From: JBEIGE01 sp040382055
GTDB lineage: Bacteria; Pseudomonadota; Gammaproteobacteria; Burkholderiales; Burkholderiaceae_C
DNA: 64,000 bases
Assembly: GCA_040382055.1 (NCBI GenBank)
Contig: JBEIGE010000002.1
Span: 144,125-208,124, forward strand
Reading direction: 5' to 3'
Below are positions 1 to 9,322 of this stretch, in pieces; position 1 is the first letter of the stretch, and the number at the start of each line of letters is the position of its first letter. A model generated the notes under the pieces. That model was not told the DNA's origin. It worked only from the letters and a program-made list of their open reading frames with translations, and did not search any database. The translations under genes were made by a program, and so were the position numbers.

Positions 1-206
1 TCAACAACCGCAGGGACCACCCGTTCAGGATGGACGATGCCAGCCAGTTCTTGAAGGCGAGGGTCAGGCACTTCAACAATGCCCACATTGGGCTCGATCG
101 TGCAAAAGGGGTAGTTCTCCGCCGCAATCCCAGCCTTGGTCAGGGCATTGAACAGGGTACTTTTACCGACGTTGGGCAGGCCGACAATGCCGCATTTCAA
201 ACTCAT
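1..206 (-). CDS. ychF: YchF-type redox-regulated ATPase, 5' end only
   Basis: This is the first 68 codons of a minus-strand gene that runs off the left edge. The translation starts MSLKCGIVGLPNVGKSTLFN, so the G1/P-loop (GLPNVGKST) lies near residue 9, followed by the NYPFCTIEPNVGIVEVPDPR region typical of YchF/OLA1 P-loop proteins. These are Obg-family, ATP-preferring proteins that associate with ribosomes and act in translation and stress responses. The catalytic middle and the TGS domain are outside the window. The ATG at 206 is the only sensible start, because the conserved SLKCGIVG opening follows directly. Confidence 0.95.
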   Translation of the reverse strand, partial: MSLKCGIVGLPNVGKSTLFNALTKAGIAAENYPFCTIEPNVGIVEVPDPRLQELAGIVHPERVVPAVV

Positions 207-261
207 AGAACACCTCAAAAATCAGGGTGCTCAGTGTATGCGAAGGTGTTGCGGTCGGAAA

Positions 262-1164
262 TCAATCGAAGCGGTATTCGCCTTGCACAGCTTGCCCAAC
301 GCTCAGCACACTCTCCAAACCTGAAAGGATGATGGCGTTCATGCCAAAAGTCACCGCGCCTTTGACTCTGGCATCCTGCCGGTAGGTTTGCAGCATATCG
401 CCGACTGCAGGCGTGCTGATCGCAGTTAAAGGATCAATGTTCGGGATGGGGCAGCGCGGACAAGGCTTGACGAGTTTCAGCACCACCGGTTCGCCTGGCG
501 TCCTGATTGTCAGCAGCTCAACCCGGTCTTCATCGTGGGCATTGAGATCAGCTAAAACGATATTGGGACGGAACCGCTCCATCAACACCGGGCTCTCTCC
601 CGCCGCTTGCAACTTGAGATTGAGCTCGTCCAGCGCCGCCTGGGACAGGACCAGCAAAGGGTATCCATCACTGAACTGGTTCGGGGCCTCGTGTTGACCG
701 GTCCATTGCCGGCTGGACAGACGCCGGAAATCAGGATCAAAGCGCACCAGACGGAATTTAGGAGCGTTTGTTGTCGGCAGACCTTCCTGGGAAAGCGATA
801 AAAAGTCACTGAACCACTGTGCTGCCACGTTGCCCATGTCGTAGGCCGAGACGATGTCGTCCCACACGCGGACTTTCACAGCGCCCTCAACACCATCAAT
901 CGCCAAGTGCAGGGCCAACATGCCAGGGGCACGCAAAATCAGCTCGTTGTGCTTGAGGAGCGGCTTGACCAGTGCCAGCCTGGGAAATTCGCGCTGTGAA
1001 ATGAATTCACCCTGCTCATCGACCACCATCCAGGCGCGATCGAGATCAAAACCCGTTTCGGTCAGTACGCATTCTGTGACTTCGACGCCAGCACACGACT
1101 TGACCGGATAGACCCAAAGCCGGGAAATGCGTGCATTCACGCTTTGCTCAGAAACAACCTTCAT
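262..1164 (-). CDS. MOSC domain protein (YcbX-like)
   Basis: A 300-residue protein with an N-terminal MOSC beta-barrel (RISRLWVYPVKSCAGVEV near residue 12) followed by the MOSC domain. The conserved Cys-containing segment KLVKPCPRCPIPNIDP in the last third is the expected Cys site. MOSC proteins of this type are thought to handle sulfur or molybdenum-cofactor ligands, for example in reducing N-hydroxylated compounds. I chose the ATG at 1164 over a TTG two codons upstream because an AAGGTG ribosome site sits 8 nt before it. It is divergent from the hydroxylase gene at 1231, so 1165-1230 should hold promoters for both. Confidence 0.85.
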   Translation of the reverse strand: MKVVSEQSVNARISRLWVYPVKSCAGVEVTECVLTETGFDLDRAWMVVDEQGEFISQREFPRLALVKPLLKHNELILRAPGMLALHLAIDGVEGAVKVRVWDDIVSAYDMGNVAAQWFSDFLSLSQEGLPTTNAPKFRLVRFDPDFRRLSSRQWTGQHEAPNQFSDGYPLLVLSQAALDELNLKLQAAGESPVLMERFRPNIVLADLNAHDEDRVELLTIRTPGEPVVLKLVKPCPRCPIPNIDPLTAISTPAVGDMLQTYRQDARVKGAVTFGMNAIILSGLESVLSVGQAVQGEYRFD

Positions 1165-1230
1165 ACGCAAGTCACCTTATCTCAGTTCAGTCAATGCCCC
1201 TGATTTTGCACTGCCTTCTACAATCAAGGG

Positions 1231-2346
1231 ATGGCAGTACGTTTTGATGTATGTATTCGCGGCTCAGGCATCGTAGGCCGTTGTTTGGCTTTGCTATTGG
1301 CCCGCGAGCGGCTGCGTGTGGGGCTTGTTACAAAACCTGCCCCAGCGGATAAGACTGTGGTGGATGTGCGGGCTTACGCGATTAACCACCATTCGCGTGA
1401 ATTACTCAAAAGCCTCCGGTGCTGGCCTTCACCCAGCGAAGCAACACCAGTTCTGAACATGAAAGTCAGCGACTCGAACGCTGGCGAGATTGCTTTCAGT
1501 GCAGCCAAGCAGGGGTCTGAAGCGCTGGCGTGGATTCTTGATTCAGCATTGCTGGAGACCCGGCTGGACGAAGCCATTGCCTACCAACCTCTGATCGAAC
1601 GCGTGAGCGAGCCTTCACCGGCCCAACTCACGGTGGTGTGCGAGGGCAAGCACAGCCTGTCACGCACAGACTTTGATGTGGACTTTCAAGTAGACCATTA
1701 CAACCAGCATGCGATTGCCGCCCGGCTCCAGTGCGCCAAACCCCATGGACAGACCGCCCGCCAATGGTTTGATTCACAGGGAATACTCGCTTTTCTGCCC
1801 ATCGACGGACCAGAGGGGCAAAACGTTGCCATTGTGTGGTCGCTCAAACCTGAGCGCGCTGCGGAACTCATGAAGCTCGGAGCAGAAGATTTTTGTCATG
1901 CACTGGAAAGCGCCAGCCACAACATGCTGGGCAAACTCAATCTCATCAGCGAACGCGCCCTTTGGCCACTGCAGAAAGCGCACTCAGACCGTTGGTGCGG
2001 GTCATCTCAAGGGCAAAGCTGGGTTCTTGCCGGGGATGCTGCACACAGTGTTCATCCGCTGGCCGGGCAAGGTCTGAATCTGGGTCTGGCCGATGTGGTC
2101 GAACTGACGAAGATCATCCGTGAAAGAGATTACTGGCGCAGCTTGGACGACGAAAAGTTGTTGCGTCGCTACGAGCGGTCGCGAAAAACCGATGTTCTGG
2201 CCATGGAGACTGGGATTGATGCCCTACAACAGGTTTTTTCGCTGCAAGACGGCGTGTTAGCAACAATCCGGACGCAGGGCATGAATGCCTTTAACCGCAG
2301 TCCTCTCCTCAAAGATTGGGTCGTCCAAATCGCCACGAACCCGTAA
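1231..2346 (+). CDS. UbiH/UbiF/Coq6-family FAD-dependent hydroxylase
   Basis: A 371-residue flavoprotein monooxygenase. The dinucleotide-binding fold is at the N-terminus (RGSGIVGRCLALLLARE, residues about 10-26). The family FAD motif GDAAHSVHPLAGQGLNLGL lies near residue 268. The overall length fits the ubiquinone-ring hydroxylases UbiH, UbiF and UbiI, which hydroxylate octaprenyl-phenol intermediates at the membrane. Which ring position it acts on cannot be told from sequence. The next gene, a DsbC-like protein, starts 30 nt downstream, so the two may be co-transcribed. The first residue of the GxGxxG signature follows an Arg rather than the usual Gly or Ala. Confidence 0.85.
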   Translation: MAVRFDVCIRGSGIVGRCLALLLARERLRVGLVTKPAPADKTVVDVRAYAINHHSRELLKSLRCWPSPSEATPVLNMKVSDSNAGEIAFSAAKQGSEALAWILDSALLETRLDEAIAYQPLIERVSEPSPAQLTVVCEGKHSLSRTDFDVDFQVDHYNQHAIAARLQCAKPHGQTARQWFDSQGILAFLPIDGPEGQNVAIVWSLKPERAAELMKLGAEDFCHALESASHNMLGKLNLISERALWPLQKAHSDRWCGSSQGQSWVLAGDAAHSVHPLAGQGLNLGLADVVELTKIIRERDYWRSLDDEKLLRRYERSRKTDVLAMETGIDALQQVFSLQDGVLATIRTQGMNAFNRSPLLKDWVVQIATNP

Positions 2347-2376
2347 TATGACCAGCCAATACCTTATAGCCACATC

Positions 2377-3087
2377 ATGACTGCACTGAAATTTGTTTTG
2401 CAATGGACCTTGCTCGCCCTGTGCACGGCCAGCCAGGCCCAGGAAGCCACCATTCGAAAAAATCTGACCGAGCGTATTCCCCAATTGCAAAAAATCGACG
2501 AAATCAGCAGATCGCCCATGCCAGGCCTGTTTGAAATTCGGGTTAATGGCACGGATATTTTTTATACCGATGCTGAAGCCAACTTTCTAATCCAAGGCAA
2601 CCTCATTGATACCCGACAACGACGCAACTTGACTGAAGAGCGGGTGGAAAAACTAACTGCCGTCAAATTCGACACTCTGCCCGTCAAGGATGCAATTACC
2701 GTCGTGCGCGGCGACGGCAAAAGAAAATTGGCGGTCTTTGAAGACCCGAACTGCGGTTATTGCAAACGTTTTGAGCGCGACCTGGACAAAGTGACCAATG
2801 TCACTATTCATACCTTTTTGTATCCCATCCTGAGTCCGGATTCGCATGAGAAATCAAAAAATATCTGGTGCGCCAAAGACAAGCTCAAGGCCTGGCAAGA
2901 TTGGATGCTGCATGACCTGTCTCCTGCATCTGCCAGTTGTGACGCTTCGGCTGTTGCGCGCAATGTTGAACTCGGCAAGAAAAACAAAATTACGGGCACC
3001 CCAACCCTAATTTTCGCGGATGGCTCCAGAGTCCCTGGCGCCATCAGTGCACAGCAGATTGAAAAGTATTTGAGTGAGGCAAAGTAA
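2377..3087 (+). CDS. DsbC-family periplasmic thiol:disulfide isomerase
   Basis: A 236-residue exported protein. Residues 1-22 form a signal peptide ending ASQAQ. An N-terminal dimerisation-type domain (about residues 25-95) precedes a thioredoxin fold with the active site CGYC at residues 126-129 (EDPNCGYCKRFE) and the cis-Pro loop ITGTPTLIF near the C-terminus. This matches DsbC/DsbG proteins, which isomerise disulfides in the periplasm. A second Cys pair (WCAKD and ASCDAS) could form a structural disulfide, as in DsbC. The gene lies 30 nt after the hydroxylase and 22 nt before the M61 peptidase start. Confidence 0.9.
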   Translation: MTALKFVLQWTLLALCTASQAQEATIRKNLTERIPQLQKIDEISRSPMPGLFEIRVNGTDIFYTDAEANFLIQGNLIDTRQRRNLTEERVEKLTAVKFDTLPVKDAITVVRGDGKRKLAVFEDPNCGYCKRFERDLDKVTNVTIHTFLYPILSPDSHEKSKNIWCAKDKLKAWQDWMLHDLSPASASCDASAVARNVELGKKNKITGTPTLIFADGSRVPGAISAQQIEKYLSEAK

Positions 3088-3109
3088 ACCGATTGGAGAA
3101 CACCGCAAG

Positions 3110-4936
3110 ATGGCCAGCAAAGCACACTCCCAGGGTGACCACCCCCCCCCTGTGAGCTACCAGGTGGCTTTGGCTGATCTCAAGGCTCACTTGTTCCGGA
3201 TAACACTGACAGTTCAACAACCGTCAGCACTGCAACGCGTGTCCCTGCCGGTATGGATTCCTGGTAGCTATTTGATCCGTGAGTTTTCAAAAAACCTGCA
3301 ATCCCTGCGTGCTCGTCAAGGTAGCCGTTCTTGCGCGCTTACGCAGACCGACAAATGCACCTGGGAAGTTACGTGCAAAGCGGGAAAACCTTTACGCCTT
3401 GTATATGAGGTGTATGCACGAGACGCTTCTGTGCGGGCAGCCTGGCTTGACAGTAGCCGTGGCTTTTTTAATGGCCCCTGTCTTTTCCTGCGGGTTGAAG
3501 GGTGTACCCACTGCGTGCATGAGCTTGAACTTATTCCCAGCCAAGTGCCTGCTGCGTCTCGTTGGTCTGCAGCAACCGCGCTGACACCTAAAAAAATCAC
3601 AAAAAATGGGTTTGGCATTTACTCTGCAAGCAACTATGAAGAGTTGGTAGATGCTCCAGTTGAATTGGGAGATTTCTGGAGCGGTGCCTTCACGGCGTGT
3701 GGCGTTGCACATCGCTTTGTCGTCTCAGGCATGTCAGCAACTTTTGATGCCCAAAGGCTGCTTGCCGACACACAAAAGATCTGCGAAACGCAAATCCAGT
3801 TCTGGCATGGCAACAACGCGCCAGGCCGATCAACGGGCAGGCCGCCGTTCAAAAATTACCTTTTCATGCTCCACGCCACTGATGAGGGTTACGGTGGTCT
3901 AGAACACAGAAACTCAACTGCGCTCATCTGTGGCCGAAAAGATCTGCCACGACTAAAGCCCGTGAGTCTGTCGAGCGCAGACTTCAAACCCACGGAAGGC
4001 TACAACACGCTTTTAGGTCTGATCAGCCATGAATATTTTCATACCTGGAACGTCAAGCGCTTGCGCCCTGCAGAATTTAAGCATTACAACTATGGTCATG
4101 AAAACTACACCCGGCTGCTGTGGTTTTTTGAGGGCTTCACAAGCTATTTTGACGACCTGCTGCTCAGACGCGCCCAGTTGATCGATGATGTTAACTATCT
4201 CAAGCTTCTAGGCAAGACTGTCAACCAGGTTCATCAAACGCCGGGGCGCACCATTCAAACGGTGGCCCAGGCCAGTTTTGATGCCTGGATAAAGTATTAC
4301 CGGCAGGATGAAAACACACCCAATGCCACCGTCAGTTACTACACCAAAGGTGCGCTGGTCGCTTTGTGTCTGGATCTGACACTGCGCATCGAAGGTACAG
4401 GCAGCCTTGACGACACCATGCGGGCGCTTTGGAAAAGGTGTGATGGCGGACCCATGAGCGAAGAAGACCTGCTGGCTGTTTTGCAAGAACAGTCCGGACG
4501 GTCCTACGTCAAGGAGTTGTCACGATGGGTTCATGGCACCGGTGAGCTTCCGGTAAGGGATCTGCTTGAACGTCAAGGTGTATCAATCCAAGACGAGAAC
4601 TCCCAGATTGCACAGCAACTCGGGTTGCGTGTCACAGAAGGGGTAAACCTGCAGATCAAAACGGTTTTAAGGCAGGGTTTGGCCGAAGCAGCCGGCTTTG
4701 CCGCTGAAGACGAATGGCTGGCCATTGAGGTCGGTAAAGGGGCCCATGAAACGGGCTGGCGCATCTCACGTCTGGATGATTTGATGCTCTATGCGGGTGC
4801 ACATTCAGAAATCAAAGCACTGGTCTCACGGGATAAGCGGTTACACCGGCTTACCCTTAAATTACCACGCGCCGCCACAACCTGGCGTCTCACCGTTCGG
4901 GATGAAAAACTGCTGAAGACGTGGCTTAATGGCTAG
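3110..4936 (+). CDS. M61-family metallopeptidase (glycyl aminopeptidase-like)
   Basis: About 608 residues. The zinc motif HEYFH (His307, Glu308, His311, followed by TWNVKRLRP) identifies an M61 peptidase. The N-terminal half has the M61 beta-sandwich (WIPGSYLIREF), and a C-terminal PDZ-like segment occupies about residues 500-600. An in-frame GTG at 3074 overlaps the upstream gene. I prefer the ATG at 3110, which has GGAG 12 nt upstream. A run of nine C (3142-3150) encodes consecutive prolines at codons 11-14, a place where slippage or sequencing error could shift the frame. No signal peptide is obvious, so it is probably cytoplasmic. Confidence 0.88.
   Translation: MASKAHSQGDHPPPVSYQVALADLKAHLFRITLTVQQPSALQRVSLPVWIPGSYLIREFSKNLQSLRARQGSRSCALTQTDKCTWEVTCKAGKPLRLVYEVYARDASVRAAWLDSSRGFFNGPCLFLRVEGCTHCVHELELIPSQVPAASRWSAATALTPKKITKNGFGIYSASNYEELVDAPVELGDFWSGAFTACGVAHRFVVSGMSATFDAQRLLADTQKICETQIQFWHGNNAPGRSTGRPPFKNYLFMLHATDEGYGGLEHRNSTALICGRKDLPRLKPVSLSSADFKPTEGYNTLLGLISHEYFHTWNVKRLRPAEFKHYNYGHENYTRLLWFFEGFTSYFDDLLLRRAQLIDDVNYLKLLGKTVNQVHQTPGRTIQTVAQASFDAWIKYYRQDENTPNATVSYYTKGALVALCLDLTLRIEGTGSLDDTMRALWKRCDGGPMSEEDLLAVLQEQSGRSYVKELSRWVHGTGELPVRDLLERQGVSIQDENSQIAQQLGLRVTEGVNLQIKTVLRQGLAEAAGFAAEDEWLAIEVGKGAHETGWRISRLDDLMLYAGAHSEIKALVSRDKRLHRLTLKLPRAATTWRLTVRDEKLLKTWLNG
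3142..3150 (+). repeat. C9 homopolymer in the 5' coding region of the M61 peptidase
   Basis: Nine consecutive C bases lie 32 nt after the preferred ATG. The current length keeps the frame open; gain or loss of one base would truncate the protein early. Confidence 0.9.
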
Positions 4937-4963
4937 GATTCGAAGCTTGTTGCGGCCAACTGT

Positions 4964-6202
4964 CTAGATCAGCGTCACTTTTTTGAACTTGCGCTTGCCC
5001 ACCTGGAGAATGTAGGTGCCAGGTCCAAGTTTCAGCGCCTTATCACTGACTACGCCTGAGTCAATTTTGACGCCACCGCCATCAATCAGGCGGTTGCCCT
5101 CCCCACTAGACGCCGTCAAACCTGCGATTTTGAGTAGAGCTCCAATACCCATAGGTCCATCTGACAAGGTCAAGGTTTGCTCTTCAACGCGTTCTGGCAC
5201 CCCACCCTTGCTGCGGTTGATGAAATCCTGTTCGGCATCGTCTGCCGCACGTACAGAGTGAAACCGGCTAGTAATTTCTTTGGCCAACATCACCTTGACA
5301 TCGCGCGGATTTCGTCCCTGAGCCACCTGTTGCTGCAAATCGGCTATTTCACCCAGCCCCCTGAAACTTAACAGCGTGTACCAGCGCCACATCAGGGTAT
5401 CTGAGATGGAAAGCACTTTGGCAAACATGGTGTTGGCGTCCTCAGAAATACCAATATAGTTGTTCTTGGATTTCGACATTTTTTCAATGCCGTCAAGCCC
5501 TTCAAGAAGAGGCATAGTAAGTATGCACTGCGGTTCCTGGCCATATTCAGCCTGTAGGTGCCGTCCCATCAACAGATTGAATTTCTGGTCCGTCCCTCCC
5601 AACTCCAGATCACTTTTGAGGGCCACACTGTCATAGCCCTGCATCAGAGGATACAAAAACTCATGTACAGATATGGGCGTTCCAGCTTTGAATCGATCAT
5701 GAAAATCATTGCGCTCCATCATCCTGGCTACCGTGTATCTGGCCGCCAGTTGGATCATCCCAACAGCACCAAGTGGTTCACTCCATTCACTGTTGTAACG
5801 AATCTCGGTTTTTTGCGGGTCTAGTACCAGGCTGGCTTGGCGGTAGTAAGTTTCTGCGTTGGCCTTGATCTGCTCCGGCGTCAACGGGGGACGGGTACTG
5901 TTCCGCCCTGATGGATCGCCAATCAGGCTGGTGAAGTCCCCAATCAAAAAAATCACCTGATGTCCTAAATCCTGCAGTTGCCGCATTTTGTTCAGAACTA
6001 CCGTGTGACCGATATGAATGTCAGGCGCGGTAGGATCCAGACCCAATTTGATCCGCAAAGGCTTTGAGGTGGCCTCGGCTCGGGCCAGTTTCTTGACCCA
6101 CTCTTCCTGCGGAATCAGTTCCTCGCAACCCCGCAGGGATACCAAAAGAGCTTCCTGAACACGGTCTGTTACTGGAAAATTTGAGACTAACGGTTGATTC
6201 AT
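4964..6202 (-). CDS. tyrS: Tyrosine--tRNA ligase
   Basis: A 412-residue class I aminoacyl-tRNA synthetase that charges tRNA-Tyr. HIGH is at residues 63-66 (PDIHIGHTVV), the KMSKS loop is present (GIEKMSKSKNN, about residue 245), and a C-terminal S4-like RNA-binding domain ends the protein (RLIDGGGVKIDSG). The HIGH loop with Ile and the 410-residue length place it in the TyrRS subtype common in proteobacteria. I chose the ATG at 6202 because it begins MNQPLVSNFP; the longer ORF adds nine residues with no support. It ends with TAG and is divergent from the M23 peptidase. Confidence 0.96.
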   Translation of the reverse strand: MNQPLVSNFPVTDRVQEALLVSLRGCEELIPQEEWVKKLARAEATSKPLRIKLGLDPTAPDIHIGHTVVLNKMRQLQDLGHQVIFLIGDFTSLIGDPSGRNSTRPPLTPEQIKANAETYYRQASLVLDPQKTEIRYNSEWSEPLGAVGMIQLAARYTVARMMERNDFHDRFKAGTPISVHEFLYPLMQGYDSVALKSDLELGGTDQKFNLLMGRHLQAEYGQEPQCILTMPLLEGLDGIEKMSKSKNNYIGISEDANTMFAKVLSISDTLMWRWYTLLSFRGLGEIADLQQQVAQGRNPRDVKVMLAKEITSRFHSVRAADDAEQDFINRSKGGVPERVEEQTLTLSDGPMGIGALLKIAGLTASSGEGNRLIDGGGVKIDSGVVSDKALKLGPGTYILQVGKRKFKKVTLI

Positions 6203-6286
6203 AAGGGTTTTTCCAGATGCCAGGATCAAATAGCGGGATATACTGATCCGCCTATAAACAAGATTTTATGCGCTCGGTACGCTGGC

Positions 6287-7750
6287 GTGGCAATCGAAAT
6301 TGTCACAGCCGTTCAACGTCAACTTTCCTTTTTCCGCTTGAAAATTAACCTGATTGATGCTGCTGGTAGCTATTTGGATGCTGTTCGTCAGATGGTCGAA
6401 CGTCATCCCAGGCGAATTGCTGGCCTTCTCACTGCTCTGATGCTCGGCGCAGGCGGTGGGGCTTTTGCTGTTGCGACAGCAGTTACAGCCTTGGCACCCG
6501 ATGCGTCGACAATGCAGGTCCGTGAGGTCTTCGAAGCAGTTGAACCCCTGCCCTTAAAAACCCAAATCGACGCGCTTGACGTTCATCGGTTTGAGCTTTA
6601 CCGGTCTGACTTCACGCGCGCCAATGACACCGCGGAAACCCTACTCAAAAGACTTGGTATCTCCGACAGTGCTGCAGCGAATTTCTTGCGGACTGACCAA
6701 AATGCCACGCAAAACCTGATGGGAAGGATCGGGCGCAGCGTCACGGTTGAGGCTATCGGTTCGAGTTCACTTCAAAAATTGACAGCGCGCTGGAGCCCTG
6801 AAGACGATGGGCTCTTCAAGCGTCTGGTGATTGAAAAACAAGGCGCGGGATTTGTCTCCCGGATTGAGTCTTCATCTCTCACAGTGTCAAACCGCCTTGG
6901 CAGCGGAACCATACGCTCCTCGCTGTTTGCTGCAACCGATGAAGCGCGGATTCCAGACTCGGTGGCGATTCAAATTGCAGAGATTTTTTCCGGGGATATA
7001 GACTTCCACAGAGCCTTGCGTAAAGGTGACCGCTTTTCTGTGATCTACGAAACCCTTGAAGGTGATGGTGAACCTATCCGGGCCGGGCGTGTTCTGAGTG
7101 TCGAGTTTGTGAATGGCGGCAAAACGCACCAGGCCATGTGGTTCCAGGATTCTGGCGTTGATAGCGCAACAGCACACCGGGATGGTCAGGCCACTCACAG
7201 CTTAACTCGTGGTGGTTATTACACTCTGGACGGACAAAGTCTGCGCAGAGCTTATTTGGCTTCACCTATGGAGTTTTCCCGTGTTACCAGCGGCTTCAAG
7301 ATGCGCTTCCATCCCATTTTGCAAACATGGCGTGCTCACTTGGGTGTCGACTATGCAGCGCCCACAGGTACTCCGGTAAGAAGCGTCGGTGATGGGGTGG
7401 TTGAGTTTGCTGGCGTACAAAACGGTTTTGGCAATGTGGTTTTTATCAAGCACCGCAACAACCACACAACCGTCTACGCACACCTTAGCCGCATTGGTGT
7501 CAAGGTGGGACAATCGGTTGCGCAAGGCCAGTTCATCGGGGCCGTAGGCGCTACAGGCTGGGCAACCGGTCCCCACTTGCACTTTGAGTTTCGGGTCAAC
7601 GGTATGCACCAGGATCCACTCACGATTGCTCGTCAAAGTGAGTCTGTTCCGGTTTCACCAGTTGCCAAAGCACGTTTTGACCGAACGTCTTCGTCCTATC
7701 GAATGCAACTCTCTGCTGCCTCCTCCATGCTCATAGGCAACGCTCAATAG
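6287..7750 (+). CDS. M23-family peptidoglycan metallopeptidase, membrane-anchored
   Basis: About 487 residues if the GTG at 6287 is the start; no strong ribosome site distinguishes it from neighbouring candidates. A single hydrophobic segment follows about residue 40 (RRIAGLLTALMLGAGGGAF), so the protein is probably anchored in the inner membrane with a periplasmic body. The C-terminal LytM/M23 domain has the zinc ligands HLGVDYAAP and GPHLHFEF. Such enzymes cut peptidoglycan cross-links or act as activators in cell separation. It is followed 27 nt later by anmK, which fits cell-wall turnover and recycling in one unit. Confidence 0.88.
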   Translation: MAIEIVTAVQRQLSFFRLKINLIDAAGSYLDAVRQMVERHPRRIAGLLTALMLGAGGGAFAVATAVTALAPDASTMQVREVFEAVEPLPLKTQIDALDVHRFELYRSDFTRANDTAETLLKRLGISDSAAANFLRTDQNATQNLMGRIGRSVTVEAIGSSSLQKLTARWSPEDDGLFKRLVIEKQGAGFVSRIESSSLTVSNRLGSGTIRSSLFAATDEARIPDSVAIQIAEIFSGDIDFHRALRKGDRFSVIYETLEGDGEPIRAGRVLSVEFVNGGKTHQAMWFQDSGVDSATAHRDGQATHSLTRGGYYTLDGQSLRRAYLASPMEFSRVTSGFKMRFHPILQTWRAHLGVDYAAPTGTPVRSVGDGVVEFAGVQNGFGNVVFIKHRNNHTTVYAHLSRIGVKVGQSVAQGQFIGAVGATGWATGPHLHFEFRVNGMHQDPLTIARQSESVPVSPVAKARFDRTSSSYRMQLSAASSMLIGNAQ

Positions 7751-7777
7751 CCCACTGGCCACCAAGGTCACTCCGGC

Positions 7778-8884
7778 GTGCCTGATCTTTACATTGGTTT
7801 GATGTCGGGGACCTCCATGGACGGGGTAGATGGCGTAATTCTTGACGTTTCGGGTTCTCGGCCCACCGTTGTCCAACATGCCTACGAGTCTTTTCCCAGA
7901 CCGCTTTGCCTTGAGCTTCTTGAACTCAACACATCGGGGCCTGATGAATTGCACCGGGCCGCTCTCGCAGCAAATTCGCTTACCCGGATCTATGACCAAG
8001 TCGTCAAGCAGTTGCTTTATGCATCTGGCATCCAGGCTAGACAAGTTTGCGCCATAGGTGCCCATGGTCAAACGGTTCGCCATCGCCCCCAAGAATTTGA
8101 CTGCATGGGTTACACGCTACAACTCAACAACCCTTCCCTTTTGGCTGAGCTCACTGGCATAGATGTGGTTGCGGATTTCAGAACCAGGGATCTAGCCGCA
8201 GGTGGTCAAGGCGCACCACTGGTGCCGGCATTTCATCAAGCCATGTTCAGGAAGCAAGGTGAGGTTGTGGCTGTCTTGAATATCGGCGGCATTTCTAATC
8301 TGACGCTATTGGATGATCTCCATGTGATGGGCTTTGATTGTGGGCCGGGTAATGTTTTGATGGATCTTTGGTGCCATCAACATACAGGTCACCCTTTTGA
8401 CAAGAGCGGCTCATGGGCAGCGTCCGGTCAGATCAATCATCACCTGCTGTCTGCCCTGATGTCTGACGACTACTTTTCCAAAAAACCACCCAAGAGTACC
8501 GGGCGTGACCTTTTTAACGCAAGGTGGTTGTCGCGTCACCTTGATGCTTTCAAGCCACTTTTACCTGAGGATATCCAGGCAACTTTAACGGCTTTAACCG
8601 TCACAGCCTGCGCCAAAGATGTTTTGAACTACGCCCCTGAAGCAAGAACCTTGATTGTGTGTGGCGGCGGCGCTTTTAACAACTGTCTCATGCAAGGGTT
8701 GCAGGCTGCTTTGGCTCAGGTCCAAGTCATCCCTTCTGATGCACTCGGTTTGCCGGCGCTGCAAGTGGAGGCTGCAGCCTTTGCGTGGTTTGCTCAGAAA
8801 ACAATGCTGAGGCAAACAGCCAGTCTAAAAAGCGTAACGGGCGCCAGTGGCGCCCGTATCTTGGGGGCTATTTACCCCGCTTAA
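7778..8884 (+). CDS. anmK: Anhydro-N-acetylmuramic acid kinase
   Basis: 368 residues starting at a GTG (MPDLYIGLMSGTSMDGVDGV), which is the AnmK signature. The enzyme phosphorylates and opens 1,6-anhydroMurNAc released from peptidoglycan, giving MurNAc-6-phosphate. ATP-binding motifs are visible (NIGGISNLT, GFDCGPGN, and VCGGGAFNN near residue 290). It is downstream of the M23 peptidase and convergent with erpA. The last 48 nt contain a perfect 9-bp inverted repeat (8837-8857). Confidence 0.95.
   Translation: MPDLYIGLMSGTSMDGVDGVILDVSGSRPTVVQHAYESFPRPLCLELLELNTSGPDELHRAALAANSLTRIYDQVVKQLLYASGIQARQVCAIGAHGQTVRHRPQEFDCMGYTLQLNNPSLLAELTGIDVVADFRTRDLAAGGQGAPLVPAFHQAMFRKQGEVVAVLNIGGISNLTLLDDLHVMGFDCGPGNVLMDLWCHQHTGHPFDKSGSWAASGQINHHLLSALMSDDYFSKKPPKSTGRDLFNARWLSRHLDAFKPLLPEDIQATLTALTVTACAKDVLNYAPEARTLIVCGGGAFNNCLMQGLQAALAQVQVIPSDALGLPALQVEAAAFAWFAQKTMLRQTASLKSVTGASGARILGAIYPA
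8837..8857 (+). repeat. Perfect GC-rich inverted repeat at the 3' end of anmK
   Basis: ACGGGCGCC, loop AGT, GGCGCCCGT: a 9-bp perfect stem inside the coding sequence, about 27 nt before the stop. There is no following U-tract, so it is not a standard intrinsic terminator. It may simply encode the GASGARIL C-terminus. Confidence 0.6.
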
Positions 8885-8898
8885 GACTCATTGCAGCT

Positions 8899-9264
8899 TC
8901 AGGTCGAGAAAGATGAACCACATCCGCAAGTCGACGTGGCATTTGGGTTCTTGATCACAAACTGAGCACCCTGCAGATCTTCCTTGTAATCGATCTCTGC
9001 ACCCAGCAGGTACTGGTAACTCATGGCATCGATCAGCAGGGATACGCCGTTCTTGGTCATGGTCGTATCGTCTTCGTTGGTCACTTCATCAAAGGTGAAA
9101 CCATACTGGAATCCTGAACATCCACCGCCTTGCACAAAGACACGCAGTTTAAGTTCCGGGTTTCCTTCCTCCGCAATCAGGTCAGCCACCTTGGCAGCTG
9201 CACTGTCGGTGAACACGATGGGGGTTGGCATTTCAGTCTGAATATTTTCTGCGACAGCACTCAT
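8899..9264 (-). CDS. erpA: Iron-sulfur cluster insertion protein ErpA
   Basis: 121-residue A-type Fe-S carrier. The three cluster cysteines are present: Cys49 (QGGGCSGFQYGF) and Cys113 and Cys115 (STCGCGSSF). ErpA hands Fe-S clusters to apo-enzymes, including those of isoprenoid synthesis and respiration. The ATG at 9264 has CGGAG upstream. It is transcribed away from the ribosomal protein genes in the same direction and is convergent with anmK, an arrangement common in Betaproteobacteria. Confidence 0.95.
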   Translation of the reverse strand: MSAVAENIQTEMPTPIVFTDSAAAKVADLIAEEGNPELKLRVFVQGGGCSGFQYGFTFDEVTNEDDTTMTKNGVSLLIDAMSYQYLLGAEIDYKEDLQGAQFVIKNPNATSTCGCGSSFST

Positions 9265-9322
9265 GGAAGGCTCCGGAAAGTTGCATTAGGATAATAGTAT
9301 AGCAATTCGCTCGGGAATTCGC

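Noticed and set aside
8837..8857. Intrinsic terminator inside anmK
   Set aside because: The stem is followed by GC-rich coding sequence with no U-tract.
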